Part shown: positions 36,224 to 44,523 of the stretch, one piece after another
Position numbering within the stretch: the first letter of the stretch is position 1
Layout of the letters: every line of letters begins with the position of its first letter
NCBI RefSeq assembly: GCF_900215245.1
Contig: NZ_LT907842.1
Span: 806,001 to 870,000, forward strand
Origin: Pseudomonas fluorescens
GTDB lineage: Bacteria > Pseudomonadota > Gammaproteobacteria > Pseudomonadales > Pseudomonadaceae
Direction of reading: 5' to 3'
DNA: 64,000 nt
Translations under genes and position numbers: made by a program
Notes under the pieces: model-generated
What the model saw: only the letters and a program-made list of their open reading frames with translations
What the model was told of the DNA's origin: nothing
Database searches by the model: none

Positions 36224-37240
36224 ATGTTGCCGAGCAAAAAAAGTCTGTCCGTTTTGTTGACCGCCCTGTGCCTGAGCGGTGTGGCCCACGCCACTGACGT
36301 TACCGGTGCCGGTTCGAGCTTCGTCTACCCGGTGCTGTCCAAGTGGTCACAGGACTACAGTAAGAACTCCAGCAACCGCATCAACTACCAGTCCATCGGC
36401 TCCGGCGGCGGTATCGCCCAAATCAAGGCAGCCACCGTTGACTTCGGCGCCTCGGACGCGCCGCTGTCCGCCGATGAACTCAAAGCCGGCGGCCTGGGCC
36501 AGTTCCCCAGCGTAATTGGCGGCATCGTGCCGGTGATGAACGTCGAAGGTGTGGCCGCAGGTCAGTTGAAACTCGACGGTGATGTGCTGGCGAAGATCTT
36601 TCTCGGTGACATCAAGGCCTGGAACGACCCGGCAATCGCCGCGCTCAACCCCGGCTTGAACCTGCCGGTGGCGAACATCACCGTGGTGCACCGCTCCGAC
36701 GGCTCGGGCACCTCGTACAACTTCACCAACTACCTGTCCAAAGTCAGCGATAGCTGGAAAACCAAGATCGGCTTCGGCACCACCGTGCCCTGGCCGGTCG
36801 GCGTGGGTGGCAAGGGTAACGAAGGGGTTTCTGCCTACGTGAAGCAGATCAAAAACTCCATTGGCTTTGTGGAATACGCCTACGCGTTGCAGAACAAGAT
36901 GACGTACACCCAGTTGAAGAACGCTTCGGGGAAATTCGTCAAACCTGACGCCAAAGCGTTCCAGGCCGCCGCTGACACCGCCGACTGGGCCCACGCCAAA
37001 GACTTCAACCTGATCATGACCAACGCGCCAGGCGAAGGCGCATGGCCGATCACAGCCACCACCTGGATCATCATGTACAAGCAGCCCAAGAACGCGGAGC
37101 AAAGCCAGGCCGCCTTCAGCTTCTTCAAGTGGTCACTGGAAAAAGGTCAGCAACAGGCTGCGGCACTGGACTACGTAGCATTGCCGGACTCTCTGGTGAC
37201 GCGAATCGAAGGTTACTGGAAGTCTGACTTCACCAACTGA
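36224..37240 (+). CDS. pstS: Phosphate-binding protein PstS (accessory Pst system)
   Basis: A 338-residue periplasmic binding protein with a signal peptide (to about AHA), then TDVTGAGSSFVYPVLSKW and GSGGGIAQIKAATVDFG, RSDGSGTS and the phosphate-site residues of the PstS family. It captures phosphate for the PstCAB transporter encoded next. Start ATG 36224 (a GTG lies just before at 36221). A strong hairpin after the stop may keep its mRNA more abundant than that of the permease genes. Confidence 0.93.
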   Translation: MLPSKKSLSVLLTALCLSGVAHATDVTGAGSSFVYPVLSKWSQDYSKNSSNRINYQSIGSGGGIAQIKAATVDFGASDAPLSADELKAGGLGQFPSVIGGIVPVMNVEGVAAGQLKLDGDVLAKIFLGDIKAWNDPAIAALNPGLNLPVANITVVHRSDGSGTSYNFTNYLSKVSDSWKTKIGFGTTVPWPVGVGGKGNEGVSAYVKQIKNSIGFVEYAYALQNKMTYTQLKNASGKFVKPDAKAFQAAADTADWAHAKDFNLIMTNAPGEGAWPITATTWIIMYKQPKNAEQSQAAFSFFKWSLEKGQQQAAALDYVALPDSLVTRIEGYWKSDFTN

Positions 37241-37251
37241 TTCGCCTTATG

Positions 37252-37282
37252 ACCGCCTTCCTCATCGCTTGAGGAAGGCGGT
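37252..37282 (+). promoter_or_regulatory. Hairpin covering the pstC ribosome site
   Basis: ACCGCCTTCCTCA (37252-37264) pairs perfectly with TGAGGAAGGCGGT (37270-37282) around TCGCT. The right arm contains the AGGAAGG ribosome site and the first two bases of the GTG at 37281. No U-run follows. It could protect pstS mRNA and restrain pstC translation. Confidence 0.7.
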
Positions 37283-38291
37283 GAGCACATCTGATATGAA
37301 CGACAGCGTCCAAACCCTGGTTATGACAACTCACGCGGGCGACACACGCAGCGACAGCCGCGCGGCCCGCGATCAACGCCACGATCTGTGGTTCAAACGC
37401 ACACTGTTCGGCGCAGCCATGTTGGTGCTACTGCTGCTGGCAGCCATTGCAGCCTCGACCCTTTGGGGCGGCGGGCTGGCGTTCAAGACCTTTGGTTTCG
37501 ACTTCATCACCAGCACCGAGTGGGATGCGGTCAATAACCACTTTGGCGCCGTGGTGCCGATCTACGGCACCCTGGTGACCTCGTTTCTGGCCTTGCTGAT
37601 TGCAGTCCCGGTCAGTTTCGGCATCGCGATTTTTCTCACCGAAGTCGCGCCGCCCTGGCTGAAGATGCCGGTCGCATCAGCGATTGAATTGCTCGCCGGT
37701 ATTCCATCGATCATCTATGGCATGTGGGGCCTGTTCGTGTTCGGGCCGTTTATGGCCGAACACCTGTCGCCGTTGATCAATGACTACCTGGGCGCCCTGC
37801 CCTTGGTCGGCTCGCTGTTTCAGGGCCCGCCACTGGGGATTGGCATGCTGACCGCCGGCATCGTGCTGGCGGTGATGATCATGCCGTTCATCACGTCGGT
37901 GATGCATGAGGTGTTTCGCAGTGTGCCGACACAGTTGAAAGAATCCGCCTACGCCTTGGGCAGCACCACTTGGGAAGTGGTGTGGGACATCGTGTTGCCC
38001 TACACCCGTTCGGCGGTGGTCGGCGGCATCTTCCTCGGCTTGGGTCGTGCCCTCGGCGAGACCATGGCCGTGACCTTCGTACTGGGTAACGCCCAGCAGT
38101 TTTCCGCCTCACTGCTGATGCCCAGCAGCTCGATCGCGTCGGTCATCGCCAACGAGTTCAGCGAGGCCTACACCGATCTGCATCGCTCGGCGCTGATCGC
38201 CCTGGGCTTCCTGCTGTTTATCGTGACCTTCGTCGTGCTGGCGTTGGCGCGGCTGATGCTGATGCGCCTGTCGCGTAAGGAAGGGCTATGA
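37281..38291 (+). CDS. pstC: Phosphate ABC transporter permease PstC (short form)
   Basis: A 336-residue inner-membrane permease with a hydrophilic N-terminus (about 40 residues), six membrane helices and the binding-protein-dependent loop GSTTWEVVWDIVLPYTRSAVVGG. The main Pseudomonas PstC is about twice as long, so this is the short E. coli-like type. GTG 37281 has a ribosome site but lies in a hairpin; ATG 37296 in the same frame is the alternative. It overlaps pstA by four bases. Confidence 0.9.
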   Translation: MSTSDMNDSVQTLVMTTHAGDTRSDSRAARDQRHDLWFKRTLFGAAMLVLLLLAAIAASTLWGGGLAFKTFGFDFITSTEWDAVNNHFGAVVPIYGTLVTSFLALLIAVPVSFGIAIFLTEVAPPWLKMPVASAIELLAGIPSIIYGMWGLFVFGPFMAEHLSPLINDYLGALPLVGSLFQGPPLGIGMLTAGIVLAVMIMPFITSVMHEVFRSVPTQLKESAYALGSTTWEVVWDIVLPYTRSAVVGGIFLGLGRALGETMAVTFVLGNAQQFSASLLMPSSSIASVIANEFSEAYTDLHRSALIALGFLLFIVTFVVLALARLMLMRLSRKEGL

Positions 38292-39160
38292 ACGCCAACG
38301 AACGCCTCTACCGAAAACGCGCGCTTAAAAACGGCGTAGCCCTGTGCCTCAGTTGCGGCGCTACGGCCTTTGGCCTGCTGTGGCTGGCATGGATATTAGT
38401 GACGACCATCGTCAATGGCTTCCAGGCGTTGAACCTGCGCCTGTTTACCCAGATGACCCCACCGCCCGGCACCGAAGGCGGCCTGGCCAATGCGTTTTAT
38501 GGCAGCGCACTGATGTCCGCTATCGCATTGCTGATCGGCACCCCCATCGGGCTGATGGCGGGCATCTGGCTGGCAGAGTTCGCACGACACTCGCGCCTGG
38601 GTACTACCGTGCGGTTCATCAACGACATCCTGCTGTCCGCGCCATCCATTGTGCTGGGGCTGTTCATCTACACCGGCGTCATTCTGCCGCTGAACCTGCT
38701 GACCAATCACCAGGTCGGATTTTCTGCCATCGCGGGGGCATTGGCCTTGGCCCTGCTGGTAATCCCGGTGGTGGTACGCACCACCGATGAAATGCTCCAA
38801 CTGCAACCCTCGACCATGCGCGAAGCGGCCCTGGCACTGGGTGTGCCGCAGTGGAAGCTGACACTGCAGATCGTGTTGAGGGCGGCCAAAGCCGGCGTGG
38901 TCACCGGCATCCTGCTCGCGCTGGCCAGGATTACCGGGGAAACGGCGCCGCTGCTGTTCACCGCCTTCGGCAATCAGTTCTGGAGCAGCAACCTGCTCAA
39001 GCCGATTGCCAGCGTGCCGGTGGTTATTTTCCAGTACGCCATGAGCCCGTTCGACGACTGGCATGCGCTCGCGTGGGCCGGTGCATTGGTGCTCACGCTG
39101 TTCGTGCTGGTACTCAGCCTGGCATCCCGCCTGATTCTTTTACGCAATAGGTCTCACTGA
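38288..39160 (+). CDS. pstA: Phosphate ABC transporter permease PstA (short form)
   Basis: A 290-residue inner-membrane permease with six membrane helices and the family loop [21 protein letters not shown]. It forms the phosphate channel with PstC. Start ATG overlaps the pstC stop (ATGA), and its own stop overlaps the pstB start, so translation is coupled. The length is much shorter than the main Pseudomonas PstA of about 510 residues. Confidence 0.92.
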   Translation: MNANERLYRKRALKNGVALCLSCGATAFGLLWLAWILVTTIVNGFQALNLRLFTQMTPPPGTEGGLANAFYGSALMSAIALLIGTPIGLMAGIWLAEFARHSRLGTTVRFINDILLSAPSIVLGLFIYTGVILPLNLLTNHQVGFSAIAGALALALLVIPVVVRTTDEMLQLQPSTMREAALALGVPQWKLTLQIVLRAAKAGVVTGILLALARITGETAPLLFTAFGNQFWSSNLLKPIASVPVVIFQYAMSPFDDWHALAWAGALVLTLFVLVLSLASRLILLRNRSH

Positions 39161-39939
39161 TGGACGCCACCGGCATTGCTCACGAAAAAACCAAAATCCA
39201 GGTGCGCGGGTTGGAGTTTTTCTACAACAATCAACGTTCCCTGAAATCCATCGACATCGACATTCCGGAAAAGCGCATCACGGCCATCATCGGTCCCTCA
39301 GGCTGCGGCAAGTCCACCTTGCTGCGGGTGTTCAACCGCATCTACTCGATGTACCCCAAGCAAGAAGCGCGTGGCGAAGTGCTGCTCAATGGCGAAAACA
39401 TTCTCGCCCCCGGCTATTCGATGAACCGCCTGCGCAGCCATGTGGGCATGGTGTTCCAGAAGCCCGTGCCGTTTCCGATGTCGATCTTCGACAACATCGC
39501 CTACGCGGTGCGTCACCATGAAAAATTGTCCCGGCGCGAAATGAATGACCGCGTCGAGCAAGCCTTGCGCGGCGGCGCCCTGTGGGATGAAGTGAAAGAC
39601 AAACTCAACCAGAGCGCACAGAGCCTCTCGGGTGGCCAGCAACAGCGACTGTGCATCGCGCGCACGATTGCCCTGCGACCGCAGGTATTGCTGCTGGACG
39701 AACCGACCTCTGCACTCGACCCCATCTCGACCGGGCGTATCGAGCAGTTGATTACAGAGTTGAAGGCGCAATACACGGTGATTATCGTGACCCACAACAT
39801 GCAGCAAGCCGCGCGGGTGTCGGACAACACCGCGTTCATGTTCATGGGGGAATTGATTGAGTATGGGAATACGGACGAGATCTTCACCAAGCCGCAGATG
39901 AAGCAAACGGAGGACTATATTACCGGGCGGTTTGGTTGA
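39160..39939 (+). CDS. pstB: Phosphate ABC transporter ATPase PstB
   Basis: A 259-residue ABC ATPase: Walker [10 protein letters not shown] (about 45-53), signature LSGGQQQRL, Walker [12 protein letters not shown] and switch His in VTHNMQQ. It drives phosphate import through PstCA. It is the last gene of the operon; no phoU gene follows, unlike the main pst operon. An inverted-repeat terminator is next at 39963-40007. Confidence 0.95.
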   Translation: MDATGIAHEKTKIQVRGLEFFYNNQRSLKSIDIDIPEKRITAIIGPSGCGKSTLLRVFNRIYSMYPKQEARGEVLLNGENILAPGYSMNRLRSHVGMVFQKPVPFPMSIFDNIAYAVRHHEKLSRREMNDRVEQALRGGALWDEVKDKLNQSAQSLSGGQQQRLCIARTIALRPQVLLLDEPTSALDPISTGRIEQLITELKAQYTVIIVTHNMQQAARVSDNTAFMFMGELIEYGNTDEIFTKPQMKQTEDYITGRFG

Positions 39940-39962
39940 GCGGACGCCAATACTCTTTAACC

Positions 39963-40007
39963 AAAAAATCCGGAACGCCTCATTTGCGCGAGCCGTCCGG
40001 ATTTTCT
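39963..40007. terminator. Terminator, distal copy of the tRNA-Lys terminator
   Basis: AAAATCCGGA and TCCGGATTTT form the arms of a hairpin that works in either direction. It ends the pst transcript and, read on the minus strand, the orphan gene. It is a diverged copy of the terminator after tRNA-Lys at 41443-41480. Confidence 0.7.
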
Positions 40008-40015
40008 AAACCGCC
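39996..40015. repeat. att-like direct repeat, distal copy
   Basis: TCCGGATTTTCTAAACCGCC, identical over 20 bases to 41470-41489. Similarity extends to both sides: into a terminator on the left and, on the right, to GGTGGG, which matches the 3' CCCACC of tRNA-Lys. The two copies bracket about 1.47 kb. Confidence 0.8.
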
Positions 40016-40087
40016 ATAAGGCGGTGGGAATAAAGTTTTACAGGCCCTTCGAAAACACTACCTATACTGCCAGCCGTCAGTTTGCGC

Positions 40088-40993
40088 CTAAGAGCCAACA
40101 CCTTGCAAAGAGAACTCCAACTCCTTACCTACGCCCTGTTCTTTGACAATATGCTGTTTACCTACCGTCGAATTTTTATACCTGCCGTACAGACCTGTGC
40201 TCATGATTTCACCCACCTTTACATCCCCCTTGTCATCAGTAGTAAAGGGTGCAAAAAAACTACCGCGGGTAGGCGCTATCTGCGAGCTTTTATTTATTTT
40301 CGCGCCGTATTGTTCGACGAAGCCAGCGTCACTACCCGCTAGCGCAACATTCTGATCGACGTGTATATCTTTGACATGTTGTTTTGGCCCAGGGTTATCA
40401 GGATCCGTAACATCCTGAACATAGGCGCTCAAAATTCGCGGGTCTGCGGGGTCTCGTTCGACAGTAAGTTCATACTTATTGCCAAACTTAAAGTCCACCA
40501 AGGTGCTATTGCTCGCGCCTGTTACCCCATCAAATTCAGCACGCCCTTTGGGCGCATTGAAATGCGGGCCATATCCGGAAAAAATAATCAGCGCCTTGCC
40601 ATCCCCTCGGGGTTGCATCCCGATATAGCCACGACCAAGGGCTGTACCTTTCTCAGTATTGACGCCGAACATCATCGCGTAGTAAATCCCTGCGTCCTTA
40701 TCAGCCTTTTTTTGAAGACCTTCGTCGATAATGATAGGGAACGTAATGTTGCTCAACCCAGGGCTCGGAGCGGCAAGCGAGTACTTCACACCAAACAATC
40801 CGTTGGGAGATGTGAACTCTTTCTTCATTTCAAATTTTGGATCGCTTACTTTATTGAGCACTGAGGCATCGGAAATAAGCGGAGTAGGTGAAGCACTGTC
40901 TTCAGATTTTATTACCGTCACACTCGCTGGCGATTGTGTTGGCAGTTGAACATGTATTGCTTGTGGAGAAAGTTGCGAACGGTAGATATTCAT
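40088..40993 (-). CDS. Orphan protein in tRNA-Lys insertion, DUF3472-like beta-sandwich suspected
   Basis: A 301-residue protein with no signal peptide or membrane helix. The first about 55 residues (MNIYRSQLSPQAIHVQLP...) are low-complexity and Ser/Pro-rich; then comes a region rich in beta-strand patterns (GRGYIGMQPRGDGKALIIFSG, KFGNKYELTVERD). The order YIGMQ, IIFS, G.YELTV recalls DUF3472 carbohydrate-associated folds, but I hold this loosely. Base composition is visibly richer in A+T than all its neighbours. It lies alone between two copies of the tRNA-Lys downstream sequence, so transfer is likely. ATG 40993 or GTG 41002 could start it. Function unknown. Confidence 0.6.
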   Translation of the reverse strand: MNIYRSQLSPQAIHVQLPTQSPASVTVIKSEDSASPTPLISDASVLNKVSDPKFEMKKEFTSPNGLFGVKYSLAAPSPGLSNITFPIIIDEGLQKKADKDAGIYYAMMFGVNTEKGTALGRGYIGMQPRGDGKALIIFSGYGPHFNAPKGRAEFDGVTGASNSTLVDFKFGNKYELTVERDPADPRILSAYVQDVTDPDNPGPKQHVKDIHVDQNVALAGSDAGFVEQYGAKINKSSQIAPTRGSFFAPFTTDDKGDVKVGEIMSTGLYGRYKNSTVGKQHIVKEQGVGKELEFSLQGVGS

Positions 40994-41002
40994 AACAACC
41001 AC

Positions 41003-41440
41003 AGCCCTCTTTTGGAATAGCCATCAATAGGCATCAATGCAATGCCCGTTCATAGCCATGGTTATAAGGCCTCACACGCATCAATAGTGCTGACACCGAT
41101 GAATGCCCTAGCGGTCTGAAAGGCGTCATTGTCGGCTGTAAATAATTGCTGATTTCGATCAAGGCAACTGACGACTTGTACGCACATTTCACGATATGAC
41201 AGTAAATGGCTGACACCAAACCGCGCTATCAGAAAGAGCGCTCGGACGGCGTGGACTTTTCCTAAAGCAGATAAGGTCTATAACTGACAATTGCGGGAGA
41301 TATATCTGAGTTGCCCATCACTCAAGACATTCTATTGAAACCTCGCGTAGCGAACGCCGCGACGGCACGCCCCCTGCACCGGCTTTAGTGGTAACCCCTC
41401 ACCCAGGCTCTACTTCTCAACCAAATCCCAGGCAAAAAAA
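41003..41440. other. Upstream region of the orphan gene
   Basis: 438 bases, A+T-rich for this genome, without a convincing gene. Short frames here have no ribosome site or family likeness. It likely carries the promoter of the orphan gene, but no clear -35/-10 pair stands out. Confidence 0.45.
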
Positions 41441-41442
41441 AA

Positions 41443-41480
41443 CCCGGAAATCCTCACTTGCGTGGGCCTTCCGGATTTTC
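41443..41480 (-). terminator. tRNA-Lys terminator
   Basis: On the minus strand, AAATCCGGA and TTTCCGGGT arms are followed by a run of T after tRNA-Lys. The plus-strand reading starts with AAAAAAAAACCCGGAAA. Confidence 0.7.
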
Positions 41481-41489
41481 TAAACCGCC
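41470..41489. repeat. att-like direct repeat, tRNA-proximal copy
   Basis: TCCGGATTTTCTAAACCGCC, six bases from the 3' CCA end of tRNA-Lys, identical to 39996-40015. Confidence 0.8.
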
Positions 41490-41494
41490 AAAAA

Positions 41495-41570
41495 TGGTGG
41501 GTCGTGTGGGATTCGAACCTACGACCAATTGGTTAAAAGCCAACTGCTCTACCAACTGAGCTAACGACCC
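41495..41570 (-). tRNA. tRNA-Lys (UUU)
   Basis: A 76-base cloverleaf with encoded CCA. The acceptor arms GGGTCGT and ACGACCC pair, the T arm has GTTCGAATC, and the anticodon loop CTTTTAA gives anticodon UUU (41535-41537). Its 3' side carries the att-like repeat. Confidence 0.97.
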
Positions 41571-41633
41571 GCTGTGTGGTGGCGCGTATAATACTGATTT
41601 CTAAGGATTATTCAACACCTTATTTGAAATAAA

Positions 41634-42311
41634 TCAGAAATAACGCGTTGGGTCTGTAATTCCGGCCGTTTGGAAGCCTTCTGCACGCAGTCGGCAAGCG
41701 TCACATTTCCCACAAGCACGGCCAGCATCGTCTGCCTGGTAGCAGGAAACAGTCAGCGCGTAATCCACGCCAAGTCCTACGCCAGCCCTCACAATGTCTG
41801 CCTTGGTCATGTTCTGCAGCGGGGCCTGGATACGAAAGCCCTGCCCTTCCACACCCGCCTTGGTCGCCAGGTTGGCCATGCGCTCGAATGACTCGACATA
41901 CTCTGGACGGCAGTCCGGATAACCGTTGTAGTCCAGTGCGTTGACGCCGATGAAGATGTCACGGGCATTGAGTACTTCGGCCCAACCGAGAGCCAGGGAC
42001 AGAAACACGGTGTTGCGCGCCGGCACGTAGGTCAACGGGATGCCTTCGCTGGGCGCCTCGGGCACCTCGATGCTGCTGTCGGTAAGGGCTGACCCGCCGA
42101 TGCCATTGAGGTTGAGTCCGATCACCTTGTGCTCGACCACACTCAAGTCACGGGCGACACGCACGGCGGCGTCCAGCTCGGCGCGGTGGCGTTGACCGTA
42201 GTCGAAGCTCATCGTGTAACAGAGGTAGCCCTGCGCTTGTGCCATGGCAACCATGGTGGCGGAGTCGAGGCCGCCGGACAGCAAGATGACTGCGCGCTTT
42301 TGACCCGTCAT
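41634..42311 (-). CDS. queC: 7-cyano-7-deazaguanine synthase QueC
   Basis: A 225-residue PP-loop ATPase that converts 7-carboxy-7-deazaguanine to preQ0 in queuosine synthesis. It has the SGGLDSAT loop at the N-terminus (about 10-17) and the zinc Cys set near the C-terminus ([17 protein letters not shown]). ATG 42311 starts one base after the queE stop, so the two are co-translated. The longer frame would overlap queE. Confidence 0.96.
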   Translation of the reverse strand: MTGQKRAVILLSGGLDSATMVAMAQAQGYLCYTMSFDYGQRHRAELDAAVRVARDLSVVEHKVIGLNLNGIGGSALTDSSIEVPEAPSEGIPLTYVPARNTVFLSLALGWAEVLNARDIFIGVNALDYNGYPDCRPEYVESFERMANLATKAGVEGQGFRIQAPLQNMTKADIVRAGVGLGVDYALTVSCYQADDAGRACGKCDACRLRAEGFQTAGITDPTRYF

Positions 42312-42312
42312 G

Positions 42313-42960
42313 TCAGCGCCCCGGCTCGTCATTCCACAGGTATTTATGCAACTGCAATTGCAGGCGCACCGGCAGGTTGTCCGCCACGACCCAGTCGGCC
42401 AGGTCGCGGGCGTTCAAGTCATGATGGCTCGGCGAGAACAATACTTCGCCGGCACGACGGTCGAGGCCGTATTGGATCAGCTTGGAAGCCGCCCAGTCAT
42501 AATCGTCGCGCGAACAGATCACGAACTTGACCTGGTCGTTGGCCGTCAGCAGATCGATGTTCTCGTACAGGTTACGGTGCGCTTCCTTGGAGCCTGGGGT
42601 CTTCAGATCGACCACTCGGCTTACGCGCGAATCCACGGCAGAGATGTCCAGCGCTCCGCTGGTCTCCAGCGAGACTTCGTAACCTGCATCACACAGTTGC
42701 TTGAGCAACGGGATGGCATTGGGCTGGGCCAGAGGCTCGCCACCGGTCACGCAGACGTAGCGCGGCTTGAAGCCGGCAACCTGCTCAAGGATGTCGTCGA
42801 GCGTGCGCACGGTGCCGCCACTGAAGGCGTAGGCGCTGTCACAGTATTGGCAACGCAAAGGGCAACCGGTCAACCGTACAAATACGGTGGGCAGGCCAGC
42901 GGTTCGCGTTTCACCCTGCAACGAGTAAAAAACTTCGGTAATACGTAATGTGTCTTGCAT
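42313..42960 (-). CDS. queE: 7-carboxy-7-deazaguanine synthase QueE
   Basis: A 215-residue small radical-SAM enzyme that makes 7-carboxy-7-deazaguanine from carboxy-tetrahydropterin. The CxxxCxxC cluster motif is in [15 protein letters not shown], preceded by the SLQGET substrate loop. ATG 42960 is chosen; GTG 42969 is possible. It forms an operon with queC; queD is not in this window. Confidence 0.95.
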   Translation of the reverse strand: MQDTLRITEVFYSLQGETRTAGLPTVFVRLTGCPLRCQYCDSAYAFSGGTVRTLDDILEQVAGFKPRYVCVTGGEPLAQPNAIPLLKQLCDAGYEVSLETSGALDISAVDSRVSRVVDLKTPGSKEAHRNLYENIDLLTANDQVKFVICSRDDYDWAASKLIQYGLDRRAGEVLFSPSHHDLNARDLADWVVADNLPVRLQLQLHKYLWNDEPGR

Positions 42961-43075
42961 AGTCGCCACGGGCGTAACAGCTAAACAGGCTGTCCGCCTC
43001 CGTCAGGCACTTCAAGGGATTGCGCCAACGCGTCAACCCCAAGGAGCGTGTTTCATAAAAGGGCGTGGATTCTAA

Positions 43076-43104
43076 CGAAAAAACCCGCGCCAGGCGCGGG
43101 TTTC
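43076..43104 (-). terminator. Terminator of the tol-pal operon
   Basis: CCCGCGC and GCGCGGG pair with a very short loop and, on the minus strand, are followed by TTTTTTCG, 20 bases after the cpoB stop. Confidence 0.85.
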
Positions 43105-43124
43105 TTCTAAACGGGCGACATCGC

Positions 43125-43961
43125 TTACAAGCGTTGCAGATCCCGCTGGGCCAACTGAGCAGCAGAGGTACCCGGATACTGGGCAACCACTTGCTGCAGA
43201 ATGCCTTTGACCTTGTCGGTATGACCCAGGCGGCGTTCTACGTCGGCCAATTTGTACAGCGAATCAGGCACCTTGGCGTGCTTTGGGTACAGCTGGCTGA
43301 CCTTGGCAAAAGCCTGGCCTGCTGCTTGTAAATCACCCTTGGCCAAGTTGACCTCACCCAACCAGTACTGGGCATTGCCCGCGTACTGGCTGTTTGGGTA
43401 CTTGCGCAGGAATGCGGTAAAAGCCTGGCTGGCCTTATCGAAATCCTTGGCTTTGATCAGGTCGAAGGCTGCATCGTAATACAGTTTTTCCTTCGCTGGA
43501 TCACCCGGTTCGCTGCTGGCGGCAGGGGCTTGGCTAGCCGCCGCTGCCCCTGCTGCGGCACCACCGGCGGCAGCGCTTGGCGCACCACCGGCAGAAGAAT
43601 TATCAGGAGTTGCGGCAGGTGTTACGCCGGCTCCAATGCGTCGATCAAGATCCTGGTAACGCTCCAGGCCTTCTTGCTTCAGCTGGTTCACTTGATTCTG
43701 CAGTACTTCAATCGTGCCTTGTTGCTGCGACAATTGATCCTGCATGCGTTGCAGCTGGTTGAACAGTTCGCCCTGTGCCGAGGGGGCGGACGTAGCCGCC
43801 CCCCCAGCATAGGCGCCGTTCGTGCCATAACCCGCTGGCGGATAACTGCTCCCGCTATTGTTATAGCCAGAGTTGCTATCTTCCACAGGAACCGCAGCCC
43901 ACACCGCAAGCGGTGCGAAGCTGAGAGCCAATACAGTTAGAGCACGACGGCACGTTCGCAT
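43125..43961 (-). CDS. cpoB: Cell division coordinator CpoB (YbgF)
   Basis: A 278-residue periplasmic protein: signal peptide (to about VWA), a trimerising coiled coil (about 65-105), an Ala/Gly/Ser-rich linker and a C-terminal TPR domain (about 160-278). CpoB links the Tol-Pal system to PBP1B during septal cell-wall synthesis. It is the last gene of the ybgC-tolQRAB-pal-cpoB cluster, seven bases after pal. The Ala-rich linker is long, as in other pseudomonads. Confidence 0.93.
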   Translation of the reverse strand: MRTCRRALTVLALSFAPLAVWAAVPVEDSNSGYNNSGSSYPPAGYGTNGAYAGGAATSAPSAQGELFNQLQRMQDQLSQQQGTIEVLQNQVNQLKQEGLERYQDLDRRIGAGVTPAATPDNSSAGGAPSAAAGGAAAGAAAASQAPAASSEPGDPAKEKLYYDAAFDLIKAKDFDKASQAFTAFLRKYPNSQYAGNAQYWLGEVNLAKGDLQAAGQAFAKVSQLYPKHAKVPDSLYKLADVERRLGHTDKVKGILQQVVAQYPGTSAAQLAQRDLQRL

Positions 43962-43967
43962 GACGAA

Positions 43968-44468
43968 TTACTTACGCAGTTCGACGCGACGGTTTTGAGC
44001 CCAGGACTGCTCGTCGTGGCCAGTAGCAACTGGACGCTCTTTACCGTAGGAAACCAGTTCCAGTTGGCCTGGAGCAACACCTTGCAGTACCAGGTAGCGC
44101 TGAACGGCTTTCGCACGACGCTCGCCCAGTGCCATGTTGTACTCACGAGTACCACGTTCGTCAGTGTTACCTTCCAGAACAACGCGAGCGCCGTTAGCTT
44201 TCAGGTCCTTCGCGTGAACGTCCAGAGCGCGCATGGCTTCTGGCTTCAGGTCCGAACTGTCGTATTCGAAGTAGAAAGTGGTGATAGCGCGCAGAGCAGC
44301 TTCTTCGCTCAGGGAGCCGTCAACTGCACCAGTGTTAGCGCCGTAACCAGCGTTTGGATCAACAGCTGCGCCTTCACCGGCATTGTCGCCGCCTTTAGAC
44401 GAGCAACCAACGGCTACGGACAGAGCCAGAGCCAGAGCAGCAAACTTACCAAACTTCAGCATTTCCAT
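43968..44468 (-). CDS. pal: Peptidoglycan-associated lipoprotein Pal (OprL)
   Basis: A 166-residue outer-membrane lipoprotein with lipobox SVAVGC at about residues 17-22 and an OmpA-like peptidoglycan-binding domain (about 55-166; [19 protein letters not shown]). It ties the outer membrane to the cell wall and binds TolB and TolA. ATG 44468 gives the lipoprotein signal; the longer frame to 44504 would spoil it. The tolB-pal gap is 55 bases. Confidence 0.97.
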   Translation of the reverse strand: MEMLKFGKFAALALALSVAVGCSSKGGDNAGEGAAVDPNAGYGANTGAVDGSLSEEAALRAITTFYFEYDSSDLKPEAMRALDVHAKDLKANGARVVLEGNTDERGTREYNMALGERRAKAVQRYLVLQGVAPGQLELVSYGKERPVATGHDEQSWAQNRRVELRK

Positions 44469-44523
44469 CGTGAAACTCCTAATGAACCCCAGTGTGTTAA
44501 GCAAATCTTTTTGTAGCGCCGCG

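Noticed and set aside
41034..41219. 61-codon minus-strand frame in the tRNA-linked insert
   Set aside because: No ribosome site or family likeness; low-complexity A+T-rich DNA gives such frames by chance.
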